Assembly: GCA_964436335.1 (NCBI GenBank) | Contig: CAYTCD010000047.1 | Location: 1-14,265, forward strand | Source: Pullibacteroides sp964436335 | Lineage (GTDB): Bacteria > Bacteroidota > Bacteroidia > Bacteroidales > P3 | DNA length: 14,265 bases | Direction: 5' to 3' | In this document: piece after piece, positions 1-7,545 of the stretch | How the letters are laid out: each line of letters starts with the position of its first letter | Position numbering within the stretch: position 1 is the stretch's first letter | Notes under the pieces: generated by a model | What the model was told of the DNA's origin: nothing | The model's input: only the letters and a program-made list of their open reading frames with translations | The model's database searches: none | Program-made: the position numbers and the translations under genes

Positions 1-258
1 GTTCACCATCGGGAAGTTCTCAGGACGCGCCTCACCATACAGACCGCCGGCATTCATAATCTCGATATGGTCATCGAACTGGTACAGGCGTATCGGCATA
101 TTGGACTGGTAGTCGCGGTGCATACAGGCATTCATCATCAACTCTCGCAAGGCATTGTTAGGGTAGTTGATAACCGTCTTTTCGCGAAACAGGCTGACCG
201 CCACCGGACGTTGCGTTACAATCGCATCGTGCACAAACGATTCCAAGGAAGGAAGCAT
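1..258 (-). pseudogene. AlbA_2/RecG-like ATP-binding protein, 5'-truncated and running off the left edge
   Basis: The minus strand is open from an ATG at 258-256 to the window edge (86 codons). It reads like the C-terminal GHKL-type ATPase region (HATPase_c_4) of proteins that begin with a Schlafen AlbA_2 DNA-binding domain, often annotated as RecG-like helicases or transcriptional regulators. Diagnostic stretches are ALRELMMNACMHRDY (N-box-like, with the family's HRDY), then FDDHIEIMNAGGLYG and ARPENFP. In full-length relatives this region lies some 200 residues into the protein. Here the frame is closed by a TGA at 270-268, only four codons before the ATG, so the AlbA_2 domain is missing. 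The ATG lies 2 bases after the stop of the 117-aa gene at 261-614. Most likely a remnant cut by a rearrangement at about 260. An independently translated short protein is less likely. Confidence 0.7.
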
Positions 259-260
259 GT

Positions 261-614
261 CTATTTGTCAGTTATTTTAATGCCTCTCTGTTGGATAATG
301 CTTATCCACTTTAGCTTTAAGGCTTCGGCGTTAGTGTCTATCTGTGCGGATACTTCTTTCTTTTTATCTTCGGGGAAAGGAGACATTTCCAATACTGATT
401 TATTAACTTGTTTATAGCGTTCTTTTGCTCCATCAATAGTGTTCATTGAGATTTCAGGCAGATTCCCAAACCCATTGCACAAGTTTGTGACTATAACATA
501 GTCACGTTCATACATAGTGCTAATACTTTCATGCATCAACGACTTTATCATTGGATTGGGCGCAATTGAGCATAACCACTCACCATAGGCCTTCATATAA
601 TCACGATTATCCAT
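261..614 (-). CDS. hypothetical protein, 117 aa
   Basis: I do not recognise this protein. It starts at an ATG (614-612) and ends with TAG (263-261). The composition is soluble, rich in Lys, Glu, Asp and Met, and probably mostly helical, with no signal peptide or membrane segment. It carries two Cys (one at residue 15, one in an NLCNGFGN stretch near the middle). It is AT-rich like the plus-strand operon and unlike the GC-rich genes to the right. It is transcribed away from the NurA-HerA operon across a shared intergenic region. A -7-like element at 658-665 would give a leader of about 40 bases. It may be a regulator or accessory of the neighbouring system, an unrelated cargo gene, or a leftover. 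Coding potential rests on its length, its ATG start and the promoter element only. Confidence 0.55.
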   Translation of the reverse strand: MDNRDYMKAYGEWLCSIAPNPMIKSLMHESISTMYERDYVIVTNLCNGFGNLPEISMNTIDGAKERYKQVNKSVLEMSPFPEDKKKEVSAQIDTNAEALKLKWISIIQQRGIKITDK

Positions 615-657
615 AAGGTTACAGATTAGAGATTCTCATATTTTTTTCATCTTTTCA

Positions 658-665
658 CAAAGATA
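658..665 (-). promoter_or_regulatory. candidate Bacteroidota -7 element for the 117-aa gene
   Basis: On the minus strand these bases read TATCTTTG, a full match to the Bacteroidota -7 consensus TAnnTTTG. The element sits 43 bases upstream of the ATG at 614. I see no TTTG -33 box at the expected 19-21 base spacing, so the call rests on the -7 element and its position. Confidence 0.4.
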
Positions 666-761
666 CGGATTATCACAATAACATTGATAGGTTTAACCTA
701 ACCCGAGGTCCGAAGACGCACTAAAAACACCATAGAATCGTCCACAAAGCTATCCCAATCA

Positions 762-818
762 ACAACTATGTAAGTAAAGTTCAATGAGAATTCTGACTTT
801 GCTTCGACAACTTATGTA
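762..818 (+). repeat. imperfect direct repeat upstream of the nurA-herA operon
   Basis: ACAACTATGTA (762-772) recurs as ACAACTTATGTA (807-818), differing by one inserted T, with starts 45 bases apart. Both copies lie in the divergent intergenic region (615-848), just upstream of the -7-like element at 832-839. They could be operator half-sites for a regulator, or chance in AT-rich DNA. Apart from these and the two -7 elements I see nothing else in this 235-bp region. Confidence 0.2.
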
Positions 819-831
819 CTTGTATTTAGTG

Positions 832-839
832 TATATTTG
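832..839 (+). promoter_or_regulatory. candidate Bacteroidota -7 element for the four-gene operon
   Basis: The bases TATATTTG match the consensus TAnnTTTG exactly. The element ends 9 bases before the ATG at 849, so transcription from it would start only a few bases before the start codon and give a nearly leaderless mRNA. No TTTG box occurs 19-21 bases upstream (the nearest TTTG, 798-801, is 30 bases away). It is either a weak or activated promoter, or a chance match. Confidence 0.4.
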
Positions 840-848
840 CAGATTATT

Positions 849-2057
849 ATGGGAACTATCTTAGAATACATAAATGCTCATAACGAGAGTGGTTTCAAAT
901 GTTATAGTACAAAGAAAACATCTTTGGACGACAATAACCATGATACCATATCAGCAGAAAACTCAGACACCGATACTGTCCCTCTTGATACAAGAGGTAA
1001 GTTTGCGGAAGATGATAATCGCATCATCAACACCGTCAAAATACCCGACCGATTAATAAAGGATACGCCACCATACTTTAAATATTTTTTAGACGGTTCA
1101 CGACACACCTATAAAGTAGATGACATTGCCATTGGCAATAAAATATTTCCTATTGTGACAGGACAGATTATTGTAGGCTGTTGTCATCGCCCAGATAAAG
1201 ATACTTTCAAAAAAGCCGACCTGGAAAATAATGGAGGTATAAGGAAGAAAATCGTTATTGCGTTGCCTAAACAATTTCATACAAAGGGTAAACCGGACGA
1301 TTTCGCCCGTTCCTACTGCGAACAAATCAACCAACATTTAGTGGCAAACAACCGTTTTGCGTCAACCCGTAACACACATATTGGCAAAATTGTTTTCTAT
1401 AAAACCGATGGTCCGACGGTTGCGGATTTCACCGATAAGAATCGTTATACAAACAGTGCCATCGCTCAAATTCAGAATGAAATGACCGATGAAGAACAGT
1501 TGTTGGTTAATGACCTATGTATGGCGAACAAACTATCAAGTGACAGTTGGCTTATAAAAGATGGGTCCCTTCAATATAATCCTCGTTTTTCTAATATTGA
1601 CAAAGCCCAATGGAACAATATGCGTTCCAATTATAAATATGTGGTAGGTGTATCCAAGTCATTCGACCCCGATTTGCTCAAAAACCATGAAGGCAAAAAA
1701 CTTTCGCAGATAATAGCAAATCTTAAGCCGTTTGAACGCACAAAAGCCTACAAGTATATCTCCGAACACTCAAATGGAATGACATTTGCCGTTTGGTATT
1801 TGAGACTTCGCAAAAGCGACTTCCGAGAGACCCACTTTTCTGATGTTATAAAATGTGAGATGCTTCTGTTAGACCCCGCACACCCAATAAAGACAAGTAC
1901 CATTGACGCCATCAGCGCCAACCTTATCCGTGAAGCTTATCCAGTTTGTTTTGGATCTGATTCGCGTTGGGCAAATCATTTATATCCCATATATTTAACA
2001 GAAACATTCTGCAAATCACACTATATTAATAGCAATATATTCCTAAGTTTATTTTGA
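849..2057 (+). CDS. NurA-like nuclease (first gene of the operon)
   Basis: NurA nucleases are RNase H-like 5'-3' exonucleases and single-strand endonucleases that work with the HerA translocase in DNA end processing. Signs here: an FLDGSRH motif with D82, matching the first catalytic Asp of the NurA family; a second LIKDGSL motif with D238; a following VVGVSKSF strand typical of the family; and a C-terminal LYPIYLTE segment (Y379) resembling the conserved end of NurA. A Glu between the two Asp motifs (the EMTDEEQ stretch) may complete the metal site. I chose the ATG at 849; a TTG at 837 would add four residues. The product is 402 aa, slightly long. The extra length is a polar, Asp/Ser/Thr-rich N-terminal stretch (about residues 20-55) before the nuclease fold. 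The next gene, 2 bases downstream, encodes the HerA partner, which supports the call strongly. Confidence 0.8.
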   Translation: MGTILEYINAHNESGFKCYSTKKTSLDDNNHDTISAENSDTDTVPLDTRGKFAEDDNRIINTVKIPDRLIKDTPPYFKYFLDGSRHTYKVDDIAIGNKIFPIVTGQIIVGCCHRPDKDTFKKADLENNGGIRKKIVIALPKQFHTKGKPDDFARSYCEQINQHLVANNRFASTRNTHIGKIVFYKTDGPTVADFTDKNRYTNSAIAQIQNEMTDEEQLLVNDLCMANKLSSDSWLIKDGSLQYNPRFSNIDKAQWNNMRSNYKYVVGVSKSFDPDLLKNHEGKKLSQIIANLKPFERTKAYKYISEHSNGMTFAVWYLRLRKSDFRETHFSDVIKCEMLLLDPAHPIKTSTIDAISANLIREAYPVCFGSDSRWANHLYPIYLTETFCKSHYINSNIFLSLF

Positions 2058-2059
2058 TT

Positions 2060-3727
2060 ATGAGTACGGAAAGAATTATAGGCAAAGTTTCTGCCACTGA
2101 AAAATCACCATCAACAACAGATGATTTCTTCTTTTGGACGGACAAAGGAGAAATACTTAGCCCGTTTGACATTATCAAAGTCAAACATCTTCCAAATGAT
2201 AGTACCATCACCTATGGTATTATTGAGGAAATCAACCATATAACTGATGCTCCAAGCCACTTCACAAACTATATCTCAAGCGATTTTGGGAATACCGACA
2301 GCAACATCGGTAACATGAATCGTTTGGGCATGAATTACGTGAAAGCGAAAGTTGTTTGCAACACAGGTAATGTCTATTCGCCTGTCCTTGATGGAAAGCA
2401 AGTTTCCTTATGCACCCCAGAAGATGTAAAAACCGCATTAGGCTTGAACAAAGTCAAAAACCCAATCGTTTGTGGCTATTTGCAAATGTACAAAGGCGAC
2501 GAGGCCTTAAAAATCAAAGTGGAACTTAATGCCAATTTCCTAATTGGGCCAGAAGGCGCACATTTGAATGTGTCAGGTATATCAGGCTTGGCGGCAAAAA
2601 CATCTTACTCCATGTTTTTACTCAATGCCATTCAACAAAAATTCTGCACCAAAGATGGCGGAGATATTGCCTTCGTCTTCTTCAATGTCAAAGGGCGGGA
2701 TCTAATGGCTATTGATGAGCCCAATACCGAACTTCAAGACATGGACAAATCTATATATGTAGACGAACTGGATTTACAACCACTGCCTTTCCAAAACGTA
2801 ACATATTACTACCCCTACGATAATCAACGTCCCAACAACGTACTAACCAATGCTGACCCAAAAGATGTTGGCCGCCAGCGCAGCCATAAAAAGGCTTATA
2901 CTTATAAATTCCCTTGCGAGAATTATTTAGACAAACTTGATCTTCTACTTGCAAACGAAGACGACAGTACGGGTACAATGGAAAGTTGCGTCAATTATAT
3001 TATCAACCAGCAGGGAAAATTCAAAGGTGTCAAAAATTGGGACACCTTGAAAGATACTGTCGCTGAATATGCCAATGGTAGTGCCACAGGTTCAAAAAAT
3101 GAAATTTTACCATCATCTTGGAAAAAATTTCTTCGCATCATCAATAAAGCAATTGATTTGCAAGGCATTTTTAACGATAATATAGCAGACCATGAACGAG
3201 ACTTGACAAACGTTGTTCGCAACAACCTTATCGGCGGTCAAGTAATGGTTATTGACATCACTTTACTTGACGACAATACACAAGCCTTTGTTTTTGGCAG
3301 TGTTGCACGTGCCATCTGGGAAATGAAATTCGATACAGAGCGTAATAATATACCTAAAAAAGTTATCATCTTTGTCGACGAGTTAAACAAATACGCCTCA
3401 AGTGACACGCCTAAAAGTTCGCCAATCCTCCATCAACTTTTGGACATCACGGAACGCGGTCGCTCTTTAGGTATCATATTGTTCTCTGTTGAACAATTCC
3501 GTAGCGCCATCCACGACCGTGTAAAAGGCAACTGTGCCACTTCTGCATACGGAAGGACCAACGCTATCGAAGTGTCCAAATCCGACTACAGATACATTCC
3601 TAAAGTCTATCAGAATATGATGACACGACTTTCGGCTGGCGAATACATCATTTCCAATCCTGCTTTACGCTCATTAGTTAACATTAAATTCCCATTTAAT
3701 ACGTATAAACAATTTCCTAACGGATAA
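2060..3727 (+). CDS. HerA-like (DUF87-type) DNA-translocating ATPase
   Basis: HerA proteins form hexameric rings of the FtsK-HerA superfamily that pump DNA and feed a partner nuclease. The first ~100 residues look like the HAS-barrel domain (IIGKV at the start, YGIIEEIN further on). The P-loop is GISGLAAKTSY (G173 to Y183, K180), and the Walker B is VIIFVDE (D440, E441). After that come ITERGRSLGIILFSVEQ and an NCATSAYGRT region, as in HerA-type RecA folds. The P-loop is unusual: the residue before the Lys is Ala instead of Gly. The ATG at 2060, 2 bases after the nurA stop, gives 555 aa. A TTG at 2054 that overlaps the nurA stop would add two residues. No membrane segment. The nucleotide-binding core is clear; pairing with NurA follows from adjacency. 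Confidence 0.85.
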   Translation: MSTERIIGKVSATEKSPSTTDDFFFWTDKGEILSPFDIIKVKHLPNDSTITYGIIEEINHITDAPSHFTNYISSDFGNTDSNIGNMNRLGMNYVKAKVVCNTGNVYSPVLDGKQVSLCTPEDVKTALGLNKVKNPIVCGYLQMYKGDEALKIKVELNANFLIGPEGAHLNVSGISGLAAKTSYSMFLLNAIQQKFCTKDGGDIAFVFFNVKGRDLMAIDEPNTELQDMDKSIYVDELDLQPLPFQNVTYYYPYDNQRPNNVLTNADPKDVGRQRSHKKAYTYKFPCENYLDKLDLLLANEDDSTGTMESCVNYIINQQGKFKGVKNWDTLKDTVAEYANGSATGSKNEILPSSWKKFLRIINKAIDLQGIFNDNIADHERDLTNVVRNNLIGGQVMVIDITLLDDNTQAFVFGSVARAIWEMKFDTERNNIPKKVIIFVDELNKYASSDTPKSSPILHQLLDITERGRSLGIILFSVEQFRSAIHDRVKGNCATSAYGRTNAIEVSKSDYRYIPKVYQNMMTRLSAGEYIISNPALRSLVNIKFPFNTYKQFPNG

Positions 3728-3732
3728 TCAAT

Positions 3733-5376
3733 ATGGCAGAAAAAAACATCGACATTGTGGGAAAAGATTTGCTGGAACAATTGATGTTCTCGCTCTATCC
3801 CGATGCTGAAACGATATATCGCGAGTATTTACAAAATGCTTGCGATGCTATCAACGAAGCGACCGAGACAGGTGTGCTTCCTGCAAAAAAAGAAGGTCAT
3901 GTTACAATCAACATTGACAAATTTCACCATACCATTACCATTGAGGATAACGGCACAGGCATTAAGGCTGATGAAGCCGAAATGACTCTGAAATATATCG
4001 CCCGTTCAAAGAAAAAGAACGAATCTGCAGCTGGTTTTTATGGCATCGGTCGCTTAGTTGGTGGTGGTTATTGCAAACAATTGTCTTTTACTACATCCGC
4101 TCAGAACGAAAATGTTGCTTCTGAGATGATTTTCGACATGGACAAAATCCGTGAGATATTAAAAGACAACAATGATAAGAGTTCGGCTTCGGAAGTAATC
4201 CACCAGGTCACAACATTTAGAAATAACATTCCGGAGGAATCTAAAAAACACTATTTCAGAGTTGTATTAAAAGACATATTGCCAGATTACCATGATGTGC
4301 TTTTGGATGAAGCCAAAATATGTTCTTATCTGATGCAAGTAGCACCGATTCCTTACGACGCAGTTTTCTTCAACAACCTTATCAAACCGAACTTAACAAA
4401 GGAGGACAGCAAATATCGTGACTATTACAATCAACTGAATGCCGTAAAGGTCTCCATTAATGACATTGTCGGCATAGAGAAACCATACGAAACCAAATTT
4501 AAGGGAACGGAACATGTCGATGAAGACGGCAAGCCAAGCAACGCTCCCATTAATGAAATACGATTTTTTTCTATTGCCGATGCTCAATTGGGGGATTTAG
4601 CTTGGGGATGGTATGCTTACACTCCTGCAGGTACCCAAATTAAAGGGACTGATCCATACACAAATGAGAACGTTTTAACAAGAAGCATTCGTTTGCGTTG
4701 TCACAATATTCAAGTGGGGGATGAAAATGTACTAAGCAAATACTTTAAGCAAGCAAGAAGCCATACCTATTTCAATGGCGAAATATTTATTATCAATCCT
4801 AATATAAAACCGACCGCTGACCGCTCAGATATTGCCCCGACTTCTGCCGCTAAATGCTTTCAAGAAAAATTAGGCGATTTTTTCAGGAACGAGCTAGAAA
4901 AACTTTATCAGGAAGCCAATAAGGCCAACAAGCAATTAGAGAACATTCGTAAACATGATAAAGAGATCCGAAGAATCGAGGCATCTACCGAATTGCCCTC
5001 TGAGAGCAAAGCGACGGAATTGGAAAATTTACAGAAGGAAAAACAAAAGGCGCAAGATAAACTGAACAAAATAATTGCCAAAAGTAATGATGAAAAGCAA
5101 CATCAATCCATGCGAACTTTGGCGGAAAATTTCAAGAAACAATTAGATGAGTACCAAAATCATCCGATTGTCCCATCGCCTCTCCCACCGACCTTGCCGG
5201 CCAATACGCCCAAAACCCTTGATGAAAAAATAGATGAACTAGCCGAAAAATATGATGACAAAGAAGTGTCAATGATAAGAAAGATTTTCAATATTATTGA
5301 CATTCGCTACCTCAAAAAGCACACGCAAATCGTCAAAAGCATCAAGGAATCAGTATTGAATGACTTGAAAAAATAA
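3733..5376 (+). CDS. Hsp90/GHKL-type ATPase with coiled-coil C-terminal region
   Basis: The N-terminal ~200 residues form a Bergerat (GHKL) ATP-binding fold like that of HtpG/Hsp90. Visible motifs are the N-box REYLQNACDA (E31, N35, D38), the G1 box DNGTGI (D72) and the G2 box GFYGIGR (G101, G104, G106). A later NGEIFIINPNIKPTADRSD segment resembles a conserved stretch in the middle domain of HtpG-like ATPases. From about residue 385 the chain is Lys/Glu-rich and probably coiled coil (to about 475), followed by a proline-rich linker (PSPLPPTLP) and a short helical tail. The 547 aa are shorter than HtpG (about 620-680), and the C-terminus does not look like Hsp90's dimerisation domain. It starts 5 bases after the HerA gene. 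It may act as an ATP-driven clamp or chaperone for the complex, as MORC/MutL-type GHKL proteins do; this is inference. Confidence 0.75.
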   Translation: MAEKNIDIVGKDLLEQLMFSLYPDAETIYREYLQNACDAINEATETGVLPAKKEGHVTINIDKFHHTITIEDNGTGIKADEAEMTLKYIARSKKKNESAAGFYGIGRLVGGGYCKQLSFTTSAQNENVASEMIFDMDKIREILKDNNDKSSASEVIHQVTTFRNNIPEESKKHYFRVVLKDILPDYHDVLLDEAKICSYLMQVAPIPYDAVFFNNLIKPNLTKEDSKYRDYYNQLNAVKVSINDIVGIEKPYETKFKGTEHVDEDGKPSNAPINEIRFFSIADAQLGDLAWGWYAYTPAGTQIKGTDPYTNENVLTRSIRLRCHNIQVGDENVLSKYFKQARSHTYFNGEIFIINPNIKPTADRSDIAPTSAAKCFQEKLGDFFRNELEKLYQEANKANKQLENIRKHDKEIRRIEASTELPSESKATELENLQKEKQKAQDKLNKIIAKSNDEKQHQSMRTLAENFKKQLDEYQNHPIVPSPLPPTLPANTPKTLDEKIDELAEKYDDKEVSMIRKIFNIIDIRYLKKHTQIVKSIKESVLNDLKK

Positions 5377-5384
5377 AAAGTACG

Positions 5385-7496
5385 ATGGCAAGTAAAACAA
5401 AACCGAAAAAGAAAGTACTTCTTATTGAGCCGAATTACGCTAATAAGTTCCCCCCCGTAGGGTTGATGAAAATCGCTACATATTATCGCCATCGTAGAGA
5501 GTTATATGATGATGACTGGGAAGTCGTTTTTTATAAAGGTGACCTGAAGCACTTTGTAATAGAACGAATCACGAACCAACTCATCACTACCCTCAACGAT
5601 GCTGATGGCACAAACCATAATTGGAATTTTTATAAAGACATTTTATTTGAATATATAAGGACTAGAAAAACAGAGCTGCTGGAAGAATTACCTCTAACGA
5701 TTCCATCGGAAAATGATTGCGAAAAAATGTTCAAAAACATTGCCCTTTTCGATCTCATTAATGAAGCCAAAGACAAATATTGGAAAAAGACCTGGGAGAA
5801 GGAACCCGAGTGGGACAGAGTTGGCGTTACAACTCTATTCACTTTTTATTGGGATATAACCGTTGAAACCATAGAATTCGCAAAAAAATTAGTCAAAGAC
5901 CAAAATAATTTAATGGTTGGGGGAGTTTTAGCTTCTATACAACCTAATGAGTTAGCCGCCGCGACAAAACTGCATATTCATAAAAAAGGACAAGCGGGTG
6001 GCATTCACATCGGCATTCTTCGTGCTGGCGATCTTGATAAAGGCGATACCCAAAAAATTGACGAGTTAGAACTTGATTATTCCATTCTAGATGAGATTGA
6101 ATACCAATATCCGATGTCAAATGCCTACTATCGTTACACAACACGAGGATGTGTAAACAAATGTCCATTCTGTGCTGTTCCGACTCTTGAGCCCGATTAT
6201 ATACCCTATATTCCATTGAAAGAACGCGTTGAACGCATAAATAATTTGTACGGAGCACAGAAAAATCTTCTTCTAATGGATAACAATGTGCTAGCTTCCA
6301 AACATTATCCACAAATCATTCAAGAAATCATTGATTGTGGTTTTCAAAAAGGTGCAAAATTCATCCAACCAAATTTATTGGAAATAGCCATTAGAAACCT
6401 GAAAAACAATATCAACGATAGAGCCTATATTCGCAAAGCTTGGTATCTGATTGATGAGTTATATAGTTCTCTTAACGGAGAAGAATCGTATATTTTATAC
6501 ACCATCCGGGAGAAACATCATATCACGAAATACCTGACAACCACGAAAGAAAACCTCATTACTGCTTATGACGAGATCAAACCAATCTATGAGAAACATC
6601 ATAAACATGGATTAGGCAAACTTCGTACTGTTGATTTCAATCAAGGCTTGGATGCCCGATTGTTTACACCGGAAAAAGCTAAATTAATGGGACGGATTGC
6701 CATTCGCCCGGTGCGTATCGCTTTTGACGATATCCGTACAGAAGAAAAATATTGTGCAGCCATCAAAATGTGCAAAGATGCTGGTATGCGTGATTTCTCT
6801 AACTATCTATTATATAACTTCAACGACCATCCGGATGACTTATACAATCGACTGAGAATTAATGTTGATTTGTGTGATAAATTGCATATCAGCATTTATT
6901 CATTCCCCATGAAATTTCATCCCATCCGCAAAACAAATGAGATGGATGAAGATTATTCACACAATCGCGATTACATAGGCATTCACTGGAACAGAAAATA
7001 TATTCGCGCCATCCAAGCTATACTCAATAGCACAAAAGGGAAAATAGGTAGAGGCACATCATTTTTCAAAAAAGCATTTGGCAAAAATATTGAAGAATAT
7101 CATAAGTTGCTTGAAATGCCTGAAACAATGATTATTTACCGCTTTTTCTTTGAATGGCTTGGTAGCAAAGAGGGGATTGCCAAAACAAAAGAGATACTTG
7201 GGCATAGTTTAGAGAATATATCCGCACAAGCATGGTGGAAATGTTACAATAAATGTAGGATTTCTGTATCTTCTGATGAATGGAATGACATTGAACAGTT
7301 TATTCACAAAAACAATTTTGATTTAATCACTCAATTTGACAAACCACAAATAAAGAATTTACTTGCGTTTTATCAGAAGAATAGAAAGTCCATCATCGAA
7401 TCAGATACAGAACTTTATCGGATAAAACAAGTATATGACCAAAATCCAACTATGGTTCCAACACGACATGGTAAGAACCTCAAAAATAAAAGATAA
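5385..7496 (+). CDS. radical SAM protein, 703 aa, unknown substrate
   Basis: A radical S-adenosylmethionine enzyme by its CVNKCPFC motif (C256, C260, C263), which would hold the [4Fe-4S] cluster. The N-terminus (VLLIEPNYANKFPPVGLMKIA) resembles the Rossmann-like domain of B12-binding radical SAM proteins, but I see no DxHxxG cobalamin motif. After the cluster motif, a barrel-like stretch runs to about residue 326. Then about 90 polar residues follow before the barrel appears to resume at NQGLDARLF (G421) and FSNYLLYNFND. The last ~150 residues are helical and polar with a basic end. It starts 8 bases after the Hsp90-like gene and is the last gene of the operon. The substrate cannot be read from sequence. 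Its company (nuclease, DNA pump, ATPase) makes a nucleic acid or a partner protein plausible. Confidence 0.75.
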   Translation: MASKTKPKKKVLLIEPNYANKFPPVGLMKIATYYRHRRELYDDDWEVVFYKGDLKHFVIERITNQLITTLNDADGTNHNWNFYKDILFEYIRTRKTELLEELPLTIPSENDCEKMFKNIALFDLINEAKDKYWKKTWEKEPEWDRVGVTTLFTFYWDITVETIEFAKKLVKDQNNLMVGGVLASIQPNELAAATKLHIHKKGQAGGIHIGILRAGDLDKGDTQKIDELELDYSILDEIEYQYPMSNAYYRYTTRGCVNKCPFCAVPTLEPDYIPYIPLKERVERINNLYGAQKNLLLMDNNVLASKHYPQIIQEIIDCGFQKGAKFIQPNLLEIAIRNLKNNINDRAYIRKAWYLIDELYSSLNGEESYILYTIREKHHITKYLTTTKENLITAYDEIKPIYEKHHKHGLGKLRTVDFNQGLDARLFTPEKAKLMGRIAIRPVRIAFDDIRTEEKYCAAIKMCKDAGMRDFSNYLLYNFNDHPDDLYNRLRINVDLCDKLHISIYSFPMKFHPIRKTNEMDEDYSHNRDYIGIHWNRKYIRAIQAILNSTKGKIGRGTSFFKKAFGKNIEEYHKLLEMPETMIIYRFFFEWLGSKEGIAKTKEILGHSLENISAQAWWKCYNKCRISVSSDEWNDIEQFIHKNNFDLITQFDKPQIKNLLAFYQKNRKSIIESDTELYRIKQVYDQNPTMVPTRHGKNLKNKR

Positions 7497-7505
7497 TCCC
7501 TACAT

Positions 7506-7545
7506 TTCGCCTCCTAATACTACAATTTTTCTCTTTTTAGGCGAA
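7506..7545 (+). terminator. weak inverted repeat after the operon, possible terminator
   Basis: TTCGCCT (7506-7512) pairs with AGGCGAA (7539-7545) across a 26-base loop rich in T, 9 bases after the radical SAM stop. There is no T-run directly after the stem. It is the only candidate terminator between the converging genes, and a weak one. The rest of the 85-base gap to 7581 shows nothing else recognisable. Confidence 0.25.

Noticed and set aside
67..417. Plus-strand open frame of 116 codons at the left edge
   Set aside because: It runs antisense to the AlbA_2-like fragment, which has clear family motifs, and crosses its end; no coding evidence.
849..5376. Classical Mre11-Rad50-HerA-NurA recombination operon
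   Set aside because: Neither an Mre11 phosphoesterase nor a Rad50 ABC ATPase with a long coiled coil is present; the third gene is a GHKL ATPase by its motifs.
3733..5376. Annotation as the housekeeping chaperone HtpG
   Set aside because: Only the N-terminal ATPase fold and one middle-domain-like stretch match; the length and C-terminal half differ and the gene sits in a nuclease operon.
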